64,000 nucleotides of DNA from Nocardia niigatensis NBRC 100131 (lineage in GTDB: Bacteria > Actinomycetota > Actinomycetes > Mycobacteriales > Mycobacteriaceae), in contig NZ_BAGC01000009.1 of assembly GCF_000308655.1 (NCBI RefSeq), positions 1 to 64,000 on the forward strand. Reading direction: 5' to 3'. Shown in pieces: positions 35,601-42,992 of this stretch. The notes under the pieces were generated by a model, which worked only from the letters and a program-made list of their open reading frames with translations, had not been told where the DNA came from and did not search any database. A program made the position numbers and the translations under genes. How positions within the stretch are numbered: position 1 is the stretch's first letter; every line of letters starts with the position of its first letter.

Positions 35601-38600
35601 ACATGCTCCTGGACGGGCCTGCCGTCGACAGCGGTGATCAGCTCGCCGGTCCGCTCGACACCACCCGGATGCTGGTTCAGGTCCGCGACAGGCTTGGTGT
35701 CCGGGGTGGTCGGCGCTTCCGAATGATCGTGGCTCAGCGTGCTCGACGGATGGACCTGGTGCGGGTCCGCGGATGTCTCGGCCGCCGAGTCCTTTGTCTC
35801 GTGCGCGGATTCGGGAGCGCCGCGCTCGTGGGCGGCGGTCGCGCCGGCCCGATGAGGCGTCGAGTTGTCCGAACGATGGTCATCAGTGCGCGAATGTTCT
35901 TGCGGCTGCGCGGATTCGGCGGTGGGTACCGCTGACGACTGGGGCCGCAGCGTCTCGTGTGTCCCAGGCGAATCCACATCGCGGGAGATCGTCCACCGAT
36001 GTTCGGGCTGGGGCGGCGAGAACTCCGCCATCCGCTCGTGCGGCAGGGCATTACTGGAGCCCGCGTCGATGGTGTAGTAGTAGTCGCGGTTGCCCGGATG
36101 CGGGAATTCCTCGCGTTCGGTCAGCGTGAACGGGTTCCGGCCGTCGCGGTGCAGGGTTTCCAGCGCCTCCCACAGCTTGGTGCCGAGGATGTGTTTGCGG
36201 CTGCCCGGCTCCCCGCCGACCGTGTCGGGCTTCATGTCCCACTGGATCTCGACGCGCCCGCCGGGTGCCAGGATCTCCGAAAGATGCTCGGCGATCCCGT
36301 GGTACGCCGCCTCGGGAAGATCCGCGCTGACATTGTTGATGAAGACCCGGGCGATATCGCCGCCGAGCAGGTGACCATTGCCCAGCATGTCGCCGTAGAC
36401 CATGACGGTGCCCGGTTCCATGAGCGGACCCGCGTCGAGAATGCCGAGATCACGGCGGCGCTGCGCGCCGATCGCGGCATCGGCGAGCTCGGTCTTGATG
36501 ATCAGCCCGCCACCGGCCCGATCGGCCGCCGGAGTCATCTCGACGGCGAACGCGCCGCGGCCGACACCGACATCGATGGTGTGGCCACCCGCCGCGGCCG
36601 CGGGAACCGAGGGCCGCGGCTGGTGCTCGATGGCCTCGTTGTCCGCGCCGAAGCGATACTGCTCCAACGGAAGCCGGTGCTGTGGCTGCGGGCGGGGCAG
36701 CACCTCGACGGTGGACAGGCCGTCGACCGCATCGTGCAGCACGACCGTGTACTCGACATTGAGCCCGTGCTCGGCCGCGGCGCGATTGGCGCGGTCGATG
36801 CCGTGCAGGAAGTTCGCCAGGGTGGTGTGCTCGCTGCCGATCTTCATGCGCCCGGTCGCGTGATCGATGACGCCGGTGACGCGGTCCGGCGCGGTCTCGA
36901 ACGCGTCCGCGGCGGCGTGCATCCGCGCGAAGCGGTCGGCGCCGAGGGCGTCGCGCGCCGCCTGCGGCATGCCGTCATGGAATTCGTCGATCGCGCGATG
37001 CAGGGCCGCCGCCTGTTCCGGCCCGCGTAACGATGGATGGTTGATGGCAGCGTTGATCGGATCGAGCGCCGGCAGCAGGCCGGGCACCTGACGCCGGGCG
37101 GCCTTGGCCTCGGCCTCGAAGAGCGGTTCGAACACGCGCCGCGAAAGCTCTTCGCGCATCCGGCCGTTCAGCCCGTGCTCCTCGACGCGCACCAGATCGG
37201 CGGCGTGGTCGCCGGTCATCAGCTCGCGCAGCCGGTCGAGGTGGTTCTCGGCGGCGTGCCGGAAATCGTCCTCGGTGAGATGCGGGTCGAAGGCCGGCCG
37301 GTCGGTGAGCACGCCCGCCCGCTCCAGCTCCATCCGTCGTGCGAGTCCCGGATCATGTTCGGCCAGTAGTCGTTCCACGGTCGGCGCGTGTGCCGGATCG
37401 CGGAATCCGAGGTGATCCCTCAGATCGTGCAGATCGTGCCGCAGCCTCGGCAGCTCGGCGGCGCGGGCCGGATCCATGACGGCGCGATCGATATGGGCCG
37501 CGAGCACACGCAATTCGGCGAAGCGGCCGCCCAGGTGGGTGGACATCCGGGTGGGCCGGTCATCCCGGGTGTCGATCAGAATGTCGTCGTCCTGCGACAG
37601 CCGGATCTCGGCCAGTTCGTGCGCCAGCGCCCGCACCACGTCCTCGTCGCGCGCCTTGTTCGACACCCGCACGTCGTAACCGTCCGCACTGGGCGCGAAT
37701 TCGGCCACATGCCCGTCCGAGGTCGGACCGACCTCGATCCGCACGATGCGCCCGTCCGACAGGACGAAATGACGCTCGTCCGGATTCCAGGCCACCCCCT
37801 CGGGCGTGATGAGCCGCAGATTGTCCTGGATCTGCCCGTGCACGAACTCCGGTGTGAGATCGCCGTCGCTCCGGGCGTTTCCATGGAAATCGCCGACGGG
37901 ACCGGCCGCGGCGGGCTCGTACCTGCGCCCGTCTCCGGCTCGGGTGCTCCGGTCCGCGGGCGGTGGCGCATCGACGGGAATTGGGACGAAGGGCGCTACC
38001 TCCGGGTGCCCACCGGGCGAATCCGCGCGATCATCGGGCGCGCGATGATTGCGGGGAAGTCCGCCGCGGTCATCTGCCAGGCGATTGTCGTCCTGGGACC
38101 TACTGGCCCGGTCGTGCGGCACAGCGTCGTGATCGACCGGTGGCCGTGGGGTGTCGCCCGGCAGGTTCAGGAAATCGTCCGGTCCGGCCGCATGCGCGTC
38201 CGCATGCTGCTCGTGGTCGCCGCCGGTATTCGGTTCGGCCAGATGCGCAGTCGGTTCGAGGCCGGTGCGGGTTGCCTGCACCGGTGCATCCGGCCGGGTG
38301 GCACGATCGACTCCGGCACGGGTGTCGGGGGCCTTGGGGGTGCTGCCTTCCACGGGCTTGGGCGAACTGCCGTCCGCCGAAGTGCGCAACGGATCACGCG
38401 GTGTGCCAGTGGCCCTGGCCGGATCCGCTGCCGGTGCGCGAGTCTCGGGGGCGTTGTTCGCGGTGCCGGTGTGTCCGGTCGTCACGCCCTTGCCGGGCTC
38501 ACCGCCCGGGCGGGTGTTGCCTTCGTTCGAGAAGTTCGTCGCCGCAGTGGAATTCGTATCCCTGACCGGCTCCGAGTGGTCCGACGTGGATTCCGCAGTG

Positions 38601-40201
38601 CGCGAATCCATTCCGGTGTCGTGCGCACGACCGGCTGGATCCATTGCGGCCGTGCCGTCCCCGGCGCGATACTCCGGCGCGCCGCTCCCGTCGGCCCGCG
38701 TCGAATCGCCGGCGGACGAGTCTCCCGTGTGGTCGCCTCCCGACGTCGCGGTATCGGCGGGGCGGTGCGACCCGGAATCGGTCGCGCCGCCGGTATCCTC
38801 CGCGTTCGCGTCCTGCCGCTCCCGCCGGCCGTCGGACGCGAACGAGCCGTTGTTGTCGGACCGCGTGGAGTCGCCGCTGTGGTCCGTCGACTGATCGTGT
38901 GCTTGGTCGGTGGGCGGGGCGTCCGTGGCCGTGGTCGCGCTGGCCGGGTGCAGACTGGGACCGCCGGACTGTTCGCCTCCCTGCCCGCCGGTCGAATCGC
39001 CCGTGTTCCCCTGTTGCCCAGCGGTGCTCGTGTCGCCGACGATGCTGTGGCGTCTGCTGGTGTTCGTCTCGTCCGCGCCGCCGTTCCGGTCGGCGTTCGG
39101 GTCGCCGGATGTGTCGTGACCGTTGCCATTGGCATCGGACCCCGTCGTATGGCCGTCCGGCGCCGTGCCCGGGTGGTCGAATGTGGTGGTTCTGTTGCCG
39201 TTTTCGCCGGGAACGCGCGCGCTGCCGTCGCCGTCGCTGCCCATCGGGCGACCGGCGTGATTGGACTCGCCGTTGTATCCGTGCAGGCCGCTGGGCCCCG
39301 CCCCGGCGAAGGCGCCGCCGGCGAGGGTGCGCGGGTCGAATTCCCAGTCGCCGTTGACGAGACCATTGGCCAGCCAGCCCGCTCCGGCCCCGCCCACCCC
39401 GGCGGTCGCCCCGGTGAGCATGCCGTTGAACGCGCCCTTCCAGCCGCCCGTTCCGGTGGGAAGGACGCTGTGCGCGCCGAACCCGATCGCGCCGCCCGCC
39501 CCGCCGGACAGCCCGGCGACCAGCGCGTTCTTCCCGATCGCGTTCCAGTCGAAGCCATGTCCGTGCCCGTCCAGATTCTGGATGGACTCGACGAGCAGTT
39601 CCTGGGCGGTGGCCTGGACGGTGGAGATCACCGCGCCCTGGCCGATCTCGTAGATGAGCTTGGGCAGGATCTCCCGCAGCAGGGCGTTGGTGATCCGGCT
39701 CTCGACAAGCTCCGCGATCCGGTCCGCGAACATCTCGCCGAGCCTGCGGAACGTCACGCGTGCGATCGAGATGACGGCGGCCTCGGACTCCGGCGCGAAG
39801 GGCCCCGTCGCAGCAGCCCAGGCGAGTTCGGCCACCAGCCACCCGCCCGCGATATAGAAGTTGAGCTTGGCCGCCTGCAACTGATCGCCGAATCCGTCGG
39901 CGGCGGTGGACAGCTGGCGGTAGTTGTCGCCGAATTCCTTGACTGAGCCGTGCCCGGAATCGTCCCCGTAGCGCAGCGGTTTCAGCCACTTGAGAATCTC
40001 GTCGCCACCGGTGCCGTCCGGATAGGCGTCGCCGATCGCGCCGAGCAGATGATCGAGGTCCTGCAGCAGGTCATCGGCCTGTCCCGCAACGGATTCCAGA
40101 TCACGCGCCATCTGCCACATGGTGTCTTCGTTGCCATGCGGCCATGTGGAGCCCACCAGCCAGCTCATCCACTCGAGCCACGATGGAAACTCCAGCGCCA
40201 C
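32627..40201 (-). CDS. Polymorphic toxin: CpnT-like N-terminus, deaminase and C-terminal alpha/beta hydrolase
   Basis: 2,524 residues. GTG 40201 was chosen because GAGGTGG lies just upstream and because it aligns with the start of the 54626 paralogue; an upstream open frame to 40372 is unlikely. Order: a WXG100-like CpnT-type N-terminal domain (FPSWLEWMSW, 1-270); a Gly-rich hydrophobic segment with WEFDPRTLAGGA; a disordered linker (about 310-770); a zincin-like module with HELAE (His861); a methyltransferase-like domain with IDVGVGRG and ILAPGGRVEI (about 1205-1385); a YwqJ-type deaminase with HAE (His1670, Glu1672) and CPYCANC (Cys1724, 1727, 1730); a second HELAE module (His1888); and a DUF1023-like alpha/beta hydrolase with the AHSYGG elbow (Ser2396). 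The domains resemble known toxin modules. Delivery by ESX is inferred from the N-terminus. Confidence 0.85.
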   Translation of the reverse strand: MALEFPSWLEWMSWLVGSTWPHGNEDTMWQMARDLESVAGQADDLLQDLDHLLGAIGDAYPDGTGGDEILKWLKPLRYGDDSGHGSVKEFGDNYRQLSTAADGFGDQLQAAKLNFYIAGGWLVAELAWAAATGPFAPESEAAVISIARVTFRRLGEMFADRIAELVESRITNALLREILPKLIYEIGQGAVISTVQATAQELLVESIQNLDGHGHGFDWNAIGKNALVAGLSGGAGGAIGFGAHSVLPTGTGGWKGAFNGMLTGATAGVGGAGAGWLANGLVNGDWEFDPRTLAGGAFAGAGPSGLHGYNGESNHAGRPMGSDGDGSARVPGENGNRTTTFDHPGTAPDGHTTGSDANGNGHDTSGDPNADRNGGADETNTSRRHSIVGDTSTAGQQGNTGDSTGGQGGEQSGGPSLHPASATTATDAPPTDQAHDQSTDHSGDSTRSDNNGSFASDGRRERQDANAEDTGGATDSGSHRPADTATSGGDHTGDSSAGDSTRADGSGAPEYRAGDGTAAMDPAGRAHDTGMDSRTAESTSDHSEPVRDTNSTAATNFSNEGNTRPGGEPGKGVTTGHTGTANNAPETRAPAADPARATGTPRDPLRTSADGSSPKPVEGSTPKAPDTRAGVDRATRPDAPVQATRTGLEPTAHLAEPNTGGDHEQHADAHAAGPDDFLNLPGDTPRPPVDHDAVPHDRASRSQDDNRLADDRGGLPRNHRAPDDRADSPGGHPEVAPFVPIPVDAPPPADRSTRAGDGRRYEPAAAGPVGDFHGNARSDGDLTPEFVHGQIQDNLRLITPEGVAWNPDERHFVLSDGRIVRIEVGPTSDGHVAEFAPSADGYDVRVSNKARDEDVVRALAHELAEIRLSQDDDILIDTRDDRPTRMSTHLGGRFAELRVLAAHIDRAVMDPARAAELPRLRHDLHDLRDHLGFRDPAHAPTVERLLAEHDPGLARRMELERAGVLTDRPAFDPHLTEDDFRHAAENHLDRLRELMTGDHAADLVRVEEHGLNGRMREELSRRVFEPLFEAEAKAARRQVPGLLPALDPINAAINHPSLRGPEQAAALHRAIDEFHDGMPQAARDALGADRFARMHAAADAFETAPDRVTGVIDHATGRMKIGSEHTTLANFLHGIDRANRAAAEHGLNVEYTVVLHDAVDGLSTVEVLPRPQPQHRLPLEQYRFGADNEAIEHQPRPSVPAAAAGGHTIDVGVGRGAFAVEMTPAADRAGGGLIIKTELADAAIGAQRRRDLGILDAGPLMEPGTVMVYGDMLGNGHLLGGDIARVFINNVSADLPEAAYHGIAEHLSEILAPGGRVEIQWDMKPDTVGGEPGSRKHILGTKLWEALETLHRDGRNPFTLTEREEFPHPGNRDYYYTIDAGSSNALPHERMAEFSPPQPEHRWTISRDVDSPGTHETLRPQSSAVPTAESAQPQEHSRTDDHRSDNSTPHRAGATAAHERGAPESAHETKDSAAETSADPHQVHPSSTLSHDHSEAPTTPDTKPVADLNQHPGGVERTGELITAVDGRPVQEHVDRIARERADKFRAASDSFSAQPGEKPIKTQKRVIKAQADGSYVGVKSHGSVTATVVDLRTGIAYEGANGGRNEVVPKNERHPTLQANIDAMKAAGLARPEGGYPNLSRHGGPDSQTYPGYAKEVRPYPHFDRPWGHAEVKAANAALWARERANVERREQGLPEYPTGPEALAEMYSQTYKPFEGDAPRACPYCANCNHTMGEAHNFSGRYTGFPSGPDNLVDRYRPSAEPDDPVGTSHADPPADHGTASPVGEFRGDARPGDADPLTRESLVDKVEHNLRLIEPADVAWNHDAGRFEMAHDARTLDITVDVGPTTGNAVAEFTAHRDESGRITGYDIHVSPHARDEDVVRAVAHELAEIRLAQDDDVVIDPVDDRPTRMTSHLGGRFAELRVLVDQIGDAVAARAKDVVLAPLRRDLDDLMYHLGLHDPEHAPTVERLLAQHDPGLARLIDQARIPDSGILRPGPVDHDATPTAHDLGRIRQLRELAERAPDGNTHHEALALVERLGLREGTPGAADRRAIIADHLTEHARRQVADLLADVGRRESELPAADRDHAETVRLELRAADALDYLSIPFHKAVMKAHMAFRAEMAVHLARTLDAAADAPGSETGSQHLRLVGDHMVEDVRSGEKWFRWPPGTDESPEHTPVPDVGLPTDPDHRLPVDPRQLYEAWQRLSPAEKDAWHAADPFIGNRDGIPQSDRDIYNRKTLEMLWEQARLAQDEERLAILRDMKENYLDLPTPEGMPAVHLSYLDEKLQYIYALGNPDTAQNIAVELAGAFRRRSGVGYALETLAQVRQAALAIDPTAETSVILFGAYHNPNSLVEALHSGHAEDGAAKVREFHDGLRVTHQGPPANTTTIAHSYGGVTGGHAAGHGHELNTDALVFLGSWGTGAAHVGDLRLTGVDPADIGEHVFATMAEHDSIQLMPPTHGPAPSDPAFGARVFESGTAPSRTRLGWNPDDHVGRNYFSSGHQSFRSLGLILTGNANLLR

Positions 40202-40350
40202 AGGCCACCTCACGCCGGTCTGATCTGATCTTCGGCGAGACCGACTGTGCCACAGGGATACAGGTGAACTCAACACGAACGGCGAATGAGTCGCCGGTGA
40301 CGGATTCGAGTACACCCGGCGGTGGTAAGGTCCGGCGGTAAGGAGGCCGC

Positions 40351-41019
40351 ATGGGCGACATCTCGGGTGCACGTGACGAACTGGACCGGCTTGGCGCGGC
40401 TCTGCGCGCGCAGCTGACCGAACTCGTCACCGATCTGACCCCGGGCGCCGACCTCGGCCTGCTGTTCCTCGACGAACCGACGATCGCCGAGTGGACCGAG
40501 CCGCCGCGCTACCACTATTCGGGTCTGATCCGCGGCGAGCGCCCCGCCACTGTCCCGGCCGCCGATCTCGCCCGCCGTGCGGCCGCCCTGCTCGCCGCGG
40601 CCGGCTGGCAGGTCGGCGAGTCATCGGACTCCACCGGCGCGTATCCCGCCGTGGTGATCACCGGTCACCGCGATGGCAGCAGTATCGAAGTGCGTGTGGG
40701 CGACCATACTTCGGCGGTGATGTTCAGCGGCCGGACCTCGGCGCTCGCGCTCCGCGATCCGGAGGAGTTCCGGTGGCCGGACCCGGTGCGCATTACTGAA
40801 ACCCTGACTCCCGGCCATGTCCTCTGCTACGAGTGCGACGGCTTGGGCGCCTGCCCGGAATGCGGCGGCCGGGGACGGCTGGCCGGCGGGGAAACCTGCC
40901 CCGAATGCCGTGGTGCCCGGGTGTGCCCGATCTGCCGGGGCGCGGGCCAGCTGGCGGTCTCCCAGCTGTCACCCTTCCAGCGCACCCACTATCCCGAATT
41001 GCGCCGGGCGCCTGAGTGA
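40351..41019 (+). CDS. Cys-rich DnaJ-type zinc-finger protein, toxin-associated
   Basis: 222 residues; ATG 40351 with a near-perfect AAGGAGG site. Residues 1-150 form a globular domain (AALLAAAGWQVGES, RDGSSIEVRVG) vaguely like small immunity proteins. Residues about 155-205 contain four CxxC pairs in CYECDGLGACPECGGRG...CPECRGARVCPICRGAGQ, the CxxCxGxG pattern of the DnaJ zinc-binding region, but there is no J domain. The gene is divergent from the large toxin (150-base gap). A chaperone-like or immunity role is possible; neither is shown. Confidence 0.65.
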   Translation: MGDISGARDELDRLGAALRAQLTELVTDLTPGADLGLLFLDEPTIAEWTEPPRYHYSGLIRGERPATVPAADLARRAAALLAAAGWQVGESSDSTGAYPAVVITGHRDGSSIEVRVGDHTSAVMFSGRTSALALRDPEEFRWPDPVRITETLTPGHVLCYECDGLGACPECGGRGRLAGGETCPECRGARVCPICRGAGQLAVSQLSPFQRTHYPELRRAPE

Positions 41020-41020
41020 T

Positions 41021-41539
41021 TCACCATCCGGAGTCGGTAGCTCCGCGATTCTCCTGCCCCTCGGTCCACGTCTCGTAGCCGACGGCATTACCGAAGTCGG
41101 GCGCGGGCTCGTTGAGCTGGGACAGCCGTTCCCGCGATCGCGGGGGTGCCAGCGAGGCCGGCTCGACTGTCGGCGCCTTGGATTCGAGATCCGGCATCCC
41201 CTCGATCAGCTCCGACAGCCTGGGCATGCGGGCGCGCTGATCCCGCAACGGCTGCAACAGTTCTCGACCCTGCCGGGCCACATCGTTCGCAGCGTTCTGC
41301 GCGGCCGTCGTGACCGCCTTGGCGATCTCCTCATAGGTCAGTTCGCCGATGTCGGAGGAGAATCGCGTGGCGATCACCACGCCGTCCGCGTTCACCGTGA
41401 CCTGCACACGCCCGCCCGCCGCGCTCGCACTGGAGATCAGCTGGGTGCGCTTGCGCGACGCCTCCGCGATCTCCCGCATCTGCGTCGTGAATCCCTCGAG
41501 TATCGCGGACTTCGCGACTTCCCCGTTCTCCCTCACCAT
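41021..41539 (-). CDS. YbaB/EbfC-family protein (EspL-like)
   Basis: 172 residues, ATG 41539, starting 9 bases after the stop of the WXG100 gene. The YbaB core is visible: AAGGRVQVTVNADGVVIATRF followed by LTYEEIAKAVTTAAQNA, with a helical N-terminus and a disordered C-terminal 60 residues. YbaB-type proteins are common in ESX clusters (EspL), often beside WXG100 genes. The ribosome site is weak, so translational coupling to the upstream gene is likely. It is convergent with the zinc-finger gene, leaving one base between the stops. Confidence 0.75.
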   Translation of the reverse strand: MVRENGEVAKSAILEGFTTQMREIAEASRKRTQLISSASAAGGRVQVTVNADGVVIATRFSSDIGELTYEEIAKAVTTAAQNAANDVARQGRELLQPLRDQRARMPRLSELIEGMPDLESKAPTVEPASLAPPRSRERLSQLNEPAPDFGNAVGYETWTEGQENRGATDSGW

Positions 41540-41548
41540 TTCGCCGGC

Positions 41549-41863
41549 CTAGGCGAACGTGTCGAAGTTGCCGTGCTCCATGTTCTCGAGCCGCGTGGCG
41601 GACTTGTTCAGCCCCCGGTGCAGATTCTGGAACGAATTCGCCAGATTCTCGGTCCCGGTGGCCATGTTCGCGCTGCTGGTGGAGAAGCCCTTCGCGCCGT
41701 CGGCGAACTTGCCGCCGAAATCGTCGTCACCCCACCCCGAGGTCCCCGGCGAGACCGCCGACCGGGCATTGTCGGCCATGGACTGCAATCGCGCCTGGAT
41801 GTCCCCGGCGATTGCCGCGGCGTCGCGCACCGCATCCGGATCTACCTGCACTCTCCCGGCCAT
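41549..41863 (-). CDS. WXG100-family protein
   Basis: 104 residues; ATG 41863 preceded by AAGGGG. It has two helices with the turn TSGWGDDDFGGKFADG, where W-G-D takes the place of a strict W-x-G, and a GTENLANSFQNLHRGL second helix. It is first of a two-gene unit with a YbaB-like protein. Small helical-hairpin proteins of this type are secreted through type VII systems as dimers. It is close to the large toxin on the same strand and may act as its export partner, but the divergent 40351 gene separates them. Confidence 0.75.
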   Translation of the reverse strand: MAGRVQVDPDAVRDAAAIAGDIQARLQSMADNARSAVSPGTSGWGDDDFGGKFADGAKGFSTSSANMATGTENLANSFQNLHRGLNKSATRLENMEHGNFDTFA

Positions 41864-42022
41864 GACATGCCCCTTGCGAGTAAACGGATTCCGTGACGCC
41901 ATGCCCAGCACAGCAAGATCGACTGTCCCACAACCGATCAGTGAACACAACATGAACGAGACGTGCCGCCGTCCGCCTGGCAAGATCGAACCCGCAGCAT
42001 CCGGCAGGCCGAAAGGAGCCCC

Positions 42023-42577
42023 ATGTCCGGCACCCTCCCGCTGGCCAGAACCAATGCCGAAGCCCGCCTCTATCTCACCCTCCAGCCGTGTCCCACCTGC
42101 GGCGCGGCCCGCTGCCGGTTCCGCAGCGCCGTGGTGACCATCGACGGTGAGCTGGCCAGCCGCTACACCGGGGAATGCCCCTCCTGCGGCGCGGCCCGCG
42201 AATACGAATTCCGGCTCCCCGCCGACATCCTGCCGCCGCCGGCGGAATCCGTCCGCTTCGGCCTGGACAACCCCTCAGAGCTGCTCGATCCCGGTGTGTG
42301 GCTCTGGTACTCCGACAACTGCATCCGCCAGGTCCCACCCACACTCGCCGGCCTCGACGCCCGCGCCGAACGCGCCGCCCGGCACACCCTGGCCACCGCC
42401 CTGGCCGCCGTCGAGGAAACGCTGAAGTTCCTCCCGCCGAGCGGCGACCGGATCCCCGCCGCGGCCTTCACCTCGTCGAGGGGCCACGCGACCTACACCG
42501 CCGAGCCGGGCCGCTTCACCCGCCCCCGCCTGCAGGCCCTGCGCGACACCTACGCCGCCGCCCTCGCCGGCCGCTAG
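42023..42577 (+). CDS. Zinc-ribbon protein, unknown function
   Basis: 184 residues; ATG 42023 with AAGGAG upstream. Two CxxC pairs, QPCPTCGAARC and GECPSCGAARE, form a zinc ribbon in the first 60 residues. A stretch RFGLDNPSELLDPGVWLWYSDN follows, then a helical region with SSRGHATYTAEPGRFTRPRL near the end. No signal peptide or membrane segment is present. It precedes a YwqK antitoxin by 57 bases on the same strand, so both may be immunity-type genes. No function is recognised. Confidence 0.65.
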   Translation: MSGTLPLARTNAEARLYLTLQPCPTCGAARCRFRSAVVTIDGELASRYTGECPSCGAAREYEFRLPADILPPPAESVRFGLDNPSELLDPGVWLWYSDNCIRQVPPTLAGLDARAERAARHTLATALAAVEETLKFLPPSGDRIPAAAFTSSRGHATYTAEPGRFTRPRLQALRDTYAAALAGR

Positions 42578-42589
42578 CCGGGCATTGCA

Positions 42590-42595
42590 TACGAT
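42590..42595 (+). promoter_or_regulatory. Possible -10 element TACGAT
   Basis: TACGAT lies 45 bases before the ATG of the YwqK gene at 42635, in the short gap after the zinc-ribbon gene. No -35 consensus was seen. Confidence 0.25.
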
Positions 42596-42634
42596 TCGAT
42601 GGTTCGGGTGAAGACCGCCGGTGAGAGGGACAGC

Positions 42635-42982
42635 ATGAAGCGGATCGACTACAGCGTGAGCCGGCGCGAGATCGCCACGGACGACGACCTGCGCCTCACC
42701 TATCGCGGCGAGCCCTTCACCGGTGAAGCGGTCGAGACCATCGGCGACCAGCTCCTCTTCCAGGTCTTCTACGTCGACGGCATCCCGCACGGCCCCGACC
42801 GGGAATGGTGGGCGGACGGCCCGATCAAGTCCGAAGGCCAGGTTAACTACGGTGTGCCGGTAGGTATTTGGCGCACCTGGCACCATAACGGACAGCTCGC
42901 GAGCGAGCAGGAATTCGACGACGAGGGCGACCCGATCGAGACCCGGACCTGGGACGAGTCCGGAAACCCGATCGAGAACTGA
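42635..42982 (+). CDS. YwqK-family antitoxin (second copy)
   Basis: 115 residues; ATG 42635 with GAGAGG upstream. It shows MORN_2-like repeats (YRGEPFTGEAVETIGDQL, HGPDREWWADGPIKSEG, GIWRTWHHNGQLASEQ) in the same register as the 29487 protein. It is the likely antitoxin for the YwqJ-type deaminase domain of the minus-strand toxin at 32627-40201. The two YwqK proteins are clearly diverged, which fits each protecting against a different deaminase. It converges on the membrane protein gene, with a 10-base gap. Confidence 0.8.
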   Translation: MKRIDYSVSRREIATDDDLRLTYRGEPFTGEAVETIGDQLLFQVFYVDGIPHGPDREWWADGPIKSEGQVNYGVPVGIWRTWHHNGQLASEQEFDDEGDPIETRTWDESGNPIEN

Positions 42983-42992
42983 CCCACCCGCC

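Noticed and set aside
37388..39946. Plus-strand open frame of 852 codons opposite the large toxin
   Set aside because: Shadow of the GC-rich disordered part of the minus-strand toxin; no domain or ribosome site.
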